Source: an uncultured Alphaproteobacteria bacterium (GTDB lineage Bacteria; Pseudomonadota; Alphaproteobacteria; RF32; CAG-239). Taken from it: a stretch of DNA of 20,832 nt. Below, in pieces: positions 16,854 to 20,832 of the stretch. Location: the NCBI GenBank assembly GCA_944392285.1, contig CALXWF010000050.1:1-20832 (forward strand), read 5' to 3'. Made by a program: the position numbers and the translations under genes. Positions within the stretch are counted from its first letter, which is position 1; every line of letters begins with the position of its first letter. Under the pieces are notes generated by a model that was given only the letters and a program-made list of their open reading frames with translations, was not told the origin of the DNA and ran no database searches.

Positions 16854-17724
16854 CTTTTGCTGCAACCGGTCGAATAATCATAACTTTTTTAATGCGTCGC
16901 GGGTCAACATCCAAAATACGGAATTTGATGCCTTGCGGACCTTCAATGATTTCGCCGCGGTTGGGAATGCGTTGGGCTAAGTGGAACACAAGCCCCCCAA
17001 GCGTGTCTATTTCAAGCTCTTCACAATCAATGTCGCCGCAAACGTTAAAGTCGGCAACGTCATTGAGTTCTTCAAGCTCGGCACGGGCATCGGCAACAAT
17101 CATGCCGTTGTCTTGAACGGAAATAACGGGGTCATCTTCAAAGTCATATTCATCTTCAATGTCACCGACAATTTCTTCCAATAAGTCCTCAATGGTGACA
17201 AGACCGTCAATGCCGCCATATTCATCAACCACCAAGGCCATGTGGATTTTGTTGATTTGCATTTCGCTTAGCAAGTCAAGCACGCGCATGGAGGGAGATA
17301 CAAATTTGACATCGCGTATCGGAATGTCTTTAACTTTGGTATCTTTTTCGCCGGCTAAAAGGCTCTTTATCAAGTCAATAACGTGAATGACACCGATAAC
17401 ATCGTCTAAAGATCCATCATAAATCGGAATACGTGAGTGGCCGCGGGTTATCATGAGTTCGGCCAAATCTCCGACCGTGCCGTCTTTTTGAAAAGCGGCA
17501 ATGTTGGCGCGGGGAATCATGGCGTGGCCGCATTTCTTGTCTTTGAGGCTTAAGATGTTGTTGAGTAAAAGTTGCTCGTGCTCGCTGAATTGATCTTCAC
17601 CATTGGAGTTGGCCTCTTCAATCAAATCTTCAATGGTTTCACGGACGGTTTCGGTTTGCTTGGGAGCAAACATATTTTTAATCAGTGATTTGAAGTTTTT
17701 GTGTTCGTGGGTTTCTTCAGTCAT
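16816..17724 (-). CDS. corC: CBS-domain CorC/HlyC family protein
   Basis: A 302-residue protein with two CBS domains (about 66-125 and 130-187), ending in VVDEYGGIDGLVTIEDLLEE, and a CorC_HlyC transporter-associated domain (about 203-286). It lacks the DUF21 membrane domain, so it is a soluble CorC-type protein. In E. coli this family is linked with magnesium/cobalt efflux, but the biochemical role is not settled. The frame also has an ATG at 17742; I chose 17724 because GAGGA lies 11 bp upstream, while 17742 has no Shine-Dalgarno sequence and would overlap ybeY. With this start, 7 bp separate it from the ybeY stop. The order ybeY-corC-lnt is also kept in E. coli. Confidence 0.93.
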   Translation of the reverse strand: MTEETHEHKNFKSLIKNMFAPKQTETVRETIEDLIEEANSNGEDQFSEHEQLLLNNILSLKDKKCGHAMIPRANIAAFQKDGTVGDLAELMITRGHSRIPIYDGSLDDVIGVIHVIDLIKSLLAGEKDTKVKDIPIRDVKFVSPSMRVLDLLSEMQINKIHMALVVDEYGGIDGLVTIEDLLEEIVGDIEDEYDFEDDPVISVQDNGMIVADARAELEELNDVADFNVCGDIDCEELEIDTLGGLVFHLAQRIPNRGEIIEGPQGIKFRILDVDPRRIKKVMIIRPVAAKDDKTSETDTAKS

Positions 17725-17731
17725 GGCAGAG

Positions 17732-18250
17732 TTAATCCTCATAGGGGTTTTTAATATTCATCAGTTGTAAAATTGCGGTTTCGCAGGCTTCCATTTCGGC
17801 CGCATCTTCAGGTTCCATGTGGTCATAGCCCAAGATGTGCAACAACCCGTGTACCAGCAAATGACAATAATGGTCATGGAAAGTAACTTCTTGTTCTTGG
17901 GCTTCGCGCTCCATGGTTTCTAAGGCGATGATGATGTCTCCGAGTTCAATTTCTTCGTATAGTTCGCACTCGGCTAAAAAGTCTTCATCATCAATATTGG
18001 CAAAAGATAATACGTTTGTAGATTTATCCAGCCCGCGATATTCTTTGTTTAACTTTTGTACAAAGCTGTCATTGCTTAAGGATAAATTGATGTATAAGGG
18101 CAGGTTGAGATGAAAAAGGTCTAAATCTTGGTTGGAAAGAACCCAAGACAAAACTTTGTCGGCAACATCGGCAGAAATATCTTCAACCTCAGGTAAAACC
18201 TTTAGCCAACGGTCATCTTCAATGCTTATTTGCAGGTGTTGATTATTCAT
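17732..18250 (-). CDS. ybeY: Endoribonuclease YbeY (rRNA maturation)
   Basis: A single-strand-specific endoribonuclease acting in 16S rRNA 3' end maturation and 70S ribosome quality control. The zinc motif HGLLHILGYDH (H134, H138, H144) is intact. The body has the family sequence NKEYRGLDKSTNVLSF at about 68-83. In-frame ATGs are at 18280, 18256 and 18250; I chose 18250 (172 residues), because the N-terminus then starts just before the conserved QISIEDDRW region and overlaps the phoH stop by only 8 bp. The longer forms would add a basic, unconserved-looking segment. None has a strong Shine-Dalgarno sequence, so coupling to phoH translation is likely. Confidence 0.94.
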   Translation of the reverse strand: MNNQHLQISIEDDRWLKVLPEVEDISADVADKVLSWVLSNQDLDLFHLNLPLYINLSLSNDSFVQKLNKEYRGLDKSTNVLSFANIDDEDFLAECELYEEIELGDIIIALETMEREAQEQEVTFHDHYCHLLVHGLLHILGYDHMEPEDAAEMEACETAILQLMNIKNPYED

Positions 18251-19208
18251 CGCCATATATCTTTTTGCTCTTTTCTTCATATGCTTTTACGATTTTGGCA
18301 ACCAAGCCGTGGCGGACAACATCTTCCGCACTGAAACGGACGGCACTGATGTTGGGAATACCTTGCAGGGTTTCAAGCGAATCGCGCAGACCGGAGATTG
18401 TGCCGCGCGGTAAGTCTACCTGGCTGAGGTCGCCGTTTACAACCATGCGAGAGTTTTCACCCAGGCGGGTTAAAAACATTTTCATCTGCATCGGCGTGGT
18501 GTTTTGGGCTTCATCCAAAATGACAAAGGCATTGGACAACGTGCGGCCGCGCATGAATGCCAAGGGGGCAATTTCAATTTCGCCCAGGGCAAGTTTCTTA
18601 TCAACCTGTTCGGCCGGTAACATTTCATAAAGGGCATCATATAGCGGACGCAGATAAGGGTCAACTTTTTCTTTAAGGTCGCCCGGTAAGAAGCCAAGGT
18701 TTTCACCGGCTTCAACGGCCGGACGCGACAAAATAATCTTATCAATCTTGCCTTCCAACATCATGGAAACGGCTAAAGCTACCGCCAGATAAGTTTTACC
18801 GGTACCGGCAGGGCCAAGGCCGAAAACAAGCTCATTTTTCATCATCTCTTGGATGTAGAGCGCCTGAGTGGCCGAGCGCGGATAAATGTGGCGCTTTTTG
18901 GTCTTGAGCACAATGTCGTTTAAGTCGGCATTGTCTATTTTTTGTGCTTCATTATTGCTCATGCGAACCGCGGCTTTAACTTCTTCGGTTGAAACTTCAA
19001 TGCCTTTGGAAAGTTTGTGGTATAAAATATCAATGGCATTTTTGGCCTGAGCGGCGGCAGTGTCATCTCCTTTGATGGTGACTTGGTTGCCGAATGTGCT
19101 TATCTCCACCCCTAAAAGGTTTTCAATTAATTTGAGGTGTGCATCGGCCTCGCCGACCAGCTGTTGAACCAAAGTGTTGTTGTAGAGTTCAAAGCTTATT
19201 TCTGCCAT
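18243..19208 (-). CDS. phoH: PhoH-like ATPase
   Basis: A cytoplasmic P-loop ATPase, 321 residues. An N-terminal region of about 100 residues (KH-like, with the stretch GNQVTIKGDD) precedes the PhoH domain. Walker A is GPAGTGKT (132-139) and Walker B FVILDE (228-233), followed by AQNTTPMQMKMFLTR. This is the PhoH/YbeZ type that is next to ybeY in many bacteria and is thought to work with YbeY in RNA metabolism; the name comes from the E. coli phosphate-starvation protein. The ATG has AAGGA 8 bp upstream. It starts 2 bp after the miaB stop and overlaps ybeY. Confidence 0.95.
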   Translation of the reverse strand: MAEISFELYNNTLVQQLVGEADAHLKLIENLLGVEISTFGNQVTIKGDDTAAAQAKNAIDILYHKLSKGIEVSTEEVKAAVRMSNNEAQKIDNADLNDIVLKTKKRHIYPRSATQALYIQEMMKNELVFGLGPAGTGKTYLAVALAVSMMLEGKIDKIILSRPAVEAGENLGFLPGDLKEKVDPYLRPLYDALYEMLPAEQVDKKLALGEIEIAPLAFMRGRTLSNAFVILDEAQNTTPMQMKMFLTRLGENSRMVVNGDLSQVDLPRGTISGLRDSLETLQGIPNISAVRFSAEDVVRHGLVAKIVKAYEEKSKKIYGDE

Positions 19209-19210
19209 GG

Positions 19211-20551
19211 TTATAATCCTTCCGCAATTCCGCTAAGTGAGTTGGTGTTGGCTTCGGTAATTTTGACCGAAACGATTTTGTTTAAATATTCTTTGCCAAG
19301 TTCGGCATGAAGGTTTTGCATATATGGCGTGCGGCCGATGAGTTGACCTTTGTGGCGCCCTTTCATGTCAAACAAGACAGGCATGGTCTTGCCTATTGAA
19401 TCTTTATTAAACCGCAATTGGTAAGAAAATAGTAAATTTTGCAAAATTTCCAGACGCTCTTTTTTGACCTTTTCTTCTACCTGGTTTTCATAGACAGCGG
19501 CCGGCGTGCCCGGACGACGACTGTATTTGAATGAAAATGCCTGAATGTATTTGACATAGTTGACCATGTCTAACGTGGCTTGAAAATCTTGGTCGGTTTC
19601 TCCGGGGAAGCCGACAATAAAATCTGATGACAGCCCGATATTCGGATTGGCATCTTTGAGTTTGTCAATAATGCGCATATAATCATCACGATTATGGCGA
19701 CGATTCATGGCTTTTAATATTCTGTCAGAACCGGATTGTACCGGAAGATGCAAATAGGGCATCAGTTTTGGTAAATCGCGGTGGCAGGCAATAAGGTCTT
19801 CATTGACATCAGCCGGATAAGAAGTGGTGTAGCGCAGACGCTCCAGTCCGTCAATTTCGCTCAAGCGGCGCAATAAATATGCCAAATCGCGCTCATGACC
19901 GGCAGCGTCTTCCCCGTGGTAAGAGTTTACGTTTTGTCCGAGCAGGTTTATCTCAAGCGTGCCGTCAGCGACCAAACGTTTGGCTTCTGCAATAACGGCT
20001 TCAACCGGACGAGAAAATTCTGCCCCGCGGGTATAAGGAACAACGCAGTAAGTGCAAAAATTGTTGCAGCCTTCTTGTATGGCCAAATAAGAACAACCGC
20101 CGTGTGCGTGGTTGTCTGGCAAATAGTCAAATTTGTCAATGGCCGGAAAGTCCGTGTCAATCAGGCTGATACCTCTTTGACGCTCAATTTTAGCCAGAAG
20201 CTCGGGAATGCGATAATAGGTTAACGGGCCGGTTGCAAAATCAACATATGGGGCACGTTTGGCAATTTGTTCATCTTCGGCTTGAACCACGCAACCTGCC
20301 AAACCGATAATCATATCTTGACCGGTTTGGGCCAATCGTTCTTGCTTGAGGTTATATAAACGCCCCAGGTCGGAAAAAACTTTTTCGGCGGCTTTTTCTC
20401 GGATGTGACAGGTGTTAAAAATAACCAAATCTGCCTGATTTACGGATGCGGCTTCTTCATAGCCGAGGTTTTGCAACATATCGGCAATGCGAGAGGAATC
20501 ATAGACGTTCATCTGGCAGCCGAAAGTTTTGATATAATATTTCTTACTCAC
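19211..20551 (-). CDS. miaB: tRNA-2-methylthio-N6-dimethylallyladenosine synthase
   Basis: A radical-SAM methylthiotransferase that adds the methylthio group to i6A37 in tRNAs reading UNN codons. Both iron-sulfur sites are complete: C12 (TFGCQMN), C48 (FNTCHIREKA) and C87 (LAGCVVQ) in the N-terminal domain; C162, C166 and C169 (GCNNFCTYCVVPY) in the radical-SAM core. A TRAM domain forms the last 60 or so residues. The start is called as GTG at 20551 (446 residues, usual length), with AAAGAG 6 bp upstream. The frame is open to an ATG at 20659, but those 36 extra codons are Lys-rich, have no family counterpart and contain the likely promoter. First gene of the five-gene run to lnt. Confidence 0.96.
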   Translation of the reverse strand: MSKKYYIKTFGCQMNVYDSSRIADMLQNLGYEEAASVNQADLVIFNTCHIREKAAEKVFSDLGRLYNLKQERLAQTGQDMIIGLAGCVVQAEDEQIAKRAPYVDFATGPLTYYRIPELLAKIERQRGISLIDTDFPAIDKFDYLPDNHAHGGCSYLAIQEGCNNFCTYCVVPYTRGAEFSRPVEAVIAEAKRLVADGTLEINLLGQNVNSYHGEDAAGHERDLAYLLRRLSEIDGLERLRYTTSYPADVNEDLIACHRDLPKLMPYLHLPVQSGSDRILKAMNRRHNRDDYMRIIDKLKDANPNIGLSSDFIVGFPGETDQDFQATLDMVNYVKYIQAFSFKYSRRPGTPAAVYENQVEEKVKKERLEILQNLLFSYQLRFNKDSIGKTMPVLFDMKGRHKGQLIGRTPYMQNLHAELGKEYLNKIVSVKITEANTNSLSGIAEGL

Positions 20552-20585
20552 GCTTTTCTCTTTAAATAACTTATTTTTTTCTTTT

Positions 20586-20614
20586 ATTTTAGCCCTGATA
20601 GTCCAGAATTTCAA
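20586..20614 (-). promoter_or_regulatory. Promoter of the miaB-phoH-ybeY-corC-lnt operon
   Basis: On the minus strand, TTGAAA (20609-20614), 17 bp, TAAAAT (20586-20591): near-consensus. The expected transcription start at about 20579 lies downstream of the ATG at 20659, which supports the GTG start of miaB at 20551. Confidence 0.65.
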
Positions 20615-20639
20615 CGAGTTTTTAAGAGTTTTGCTTTTT

Positions 20640-20668
20640 TTGATTGCTAAAAAGGGCAAATATTTATA
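20640..20668 (+). promoter_or_regulatory. Promoter of the right-edge TerB-like gene
   Basis: TTGATT (20640-20645), 17 bp, TTTATA (20663-20668), about 31 bp before the ATG. It is divergent from the miaB promoter; the two -35 boxes are about 25 bp apart. Confidence 0.5.
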
Positions 20669-20699
20669 AGATAAGAACAGTTAACAAGGAGATCTCAGC

Positions 20700-20832
20700 A
20701 TGAATAATTCAGTTACGGAGCATAACATGGAATTTGCAGCAGAAATGACGGAAGATCAGCGAATCGCTTTTATGATGGCTTTGGCCCGCTTGGCTAATGC
20801 CGACGGCAAACTTGATGCCGATGAAAGAGAAT
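20700..20832 (+). CDS. TerB-like protein, 3' end cut by the window edge
   Basis: ATG at 20700 with AAGGAG at 20686-20691, 8 bp upstream. Only the first 44 codons are visible. After a short polar start comes RIAFMMALARLANADGKLDA followed by DERE. A hydrophobic helix leading into 'ADGKLDxxE' is the signature of the TerB/tellurite-resistance-like helical domain, an acidic metal-associated fold found in many cytoplasmic proteins of varied function. The call rests on this single motif; which TerB subgroup, and whether other domains follow, cannot be seen. Confidence 0.6.
   Translation, partial: MNNSVTEHNMEFAAEMTEDQRIAFMMALARLANADGKLDADERE

Noticed and set aside
1..20832. tRNA, rRNA, CRISPR array, insertion sequence or attachment site
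   Set aside because: No cloverleaf, regularly spaced repeats, transposase or long terminal inverted repeats were seen on either strand by reading.

Overview
The window looks like the chromosome of an uncultured, probably host-associated alphaproteobacterium with moderate to low G+C. Three things point there. The RpoB carries the alphaproteobacterial insertion with two 'AKTGEV' repeats. The gene order miaB-phoH-ybeY-corC-lnt-HTH regulator-metK-trmB is a familiar alphaproteobacterial block. The HTH gene between lnt and metK matches the position of the rhizobial PhrR/PraR-type regulators. Codon use favours TTG for Leu and GTT for Val, so this is not a typical high-G+C free-living alphaproteobacterium. 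The genus cannot be named from the sequence alone.

Layout. Positions 1-717 hold the 3' part of an unrecognised lysine-rich gene, closed by a strong terminator. A leader of about 250 bp with a possible promoter and a possible attenuator precedes rpoB (1014-5186) and rpoC (5207-9382), both complete and ending at a strong terminator. Next is a very small transcription unit (about 9435-9682) with a promoter, a candidate 31-residue membrane peptide and a terminator. On the minus strand follow a metallo-beta-lactamase-fold hydrolase (9681-10352) and a large unrecognised membrane-anchored protein with an internal repeat (10447-12057). The latter is divergent from a small secreted Pro/Gln-rich protein (12205-12681). 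From 12696 to 20551 the minus strand carries core genes. These form three apparent units: miaB-phoH-ybeY-corC-lnt from a promoter at 20586-20614; an HTH regulator with its own promoter and terminator; and metK-trmB. The right edge starts a TerB-like gene on the plus strand.

Function. Most of the window is housekeeping: the two large RNA polymerase subunits, tRNA modification (MiaB, TrmB), rRNA maturation and quality control (YbeY, with PhoH), lipoprotein maturation (Lnt), a CBS/CorC protein and S-adenosylmethionine synthesis (MetK). MetK makes the cofactor used by both MiaB and TrmB. The unusual material lies at 9435-12681: the small membrane peptide unit, the repeat-bearing membrane protein and its secreted divergent neighbour. 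No mobile element, CRISPR array, rRNA or tRNA was seen.
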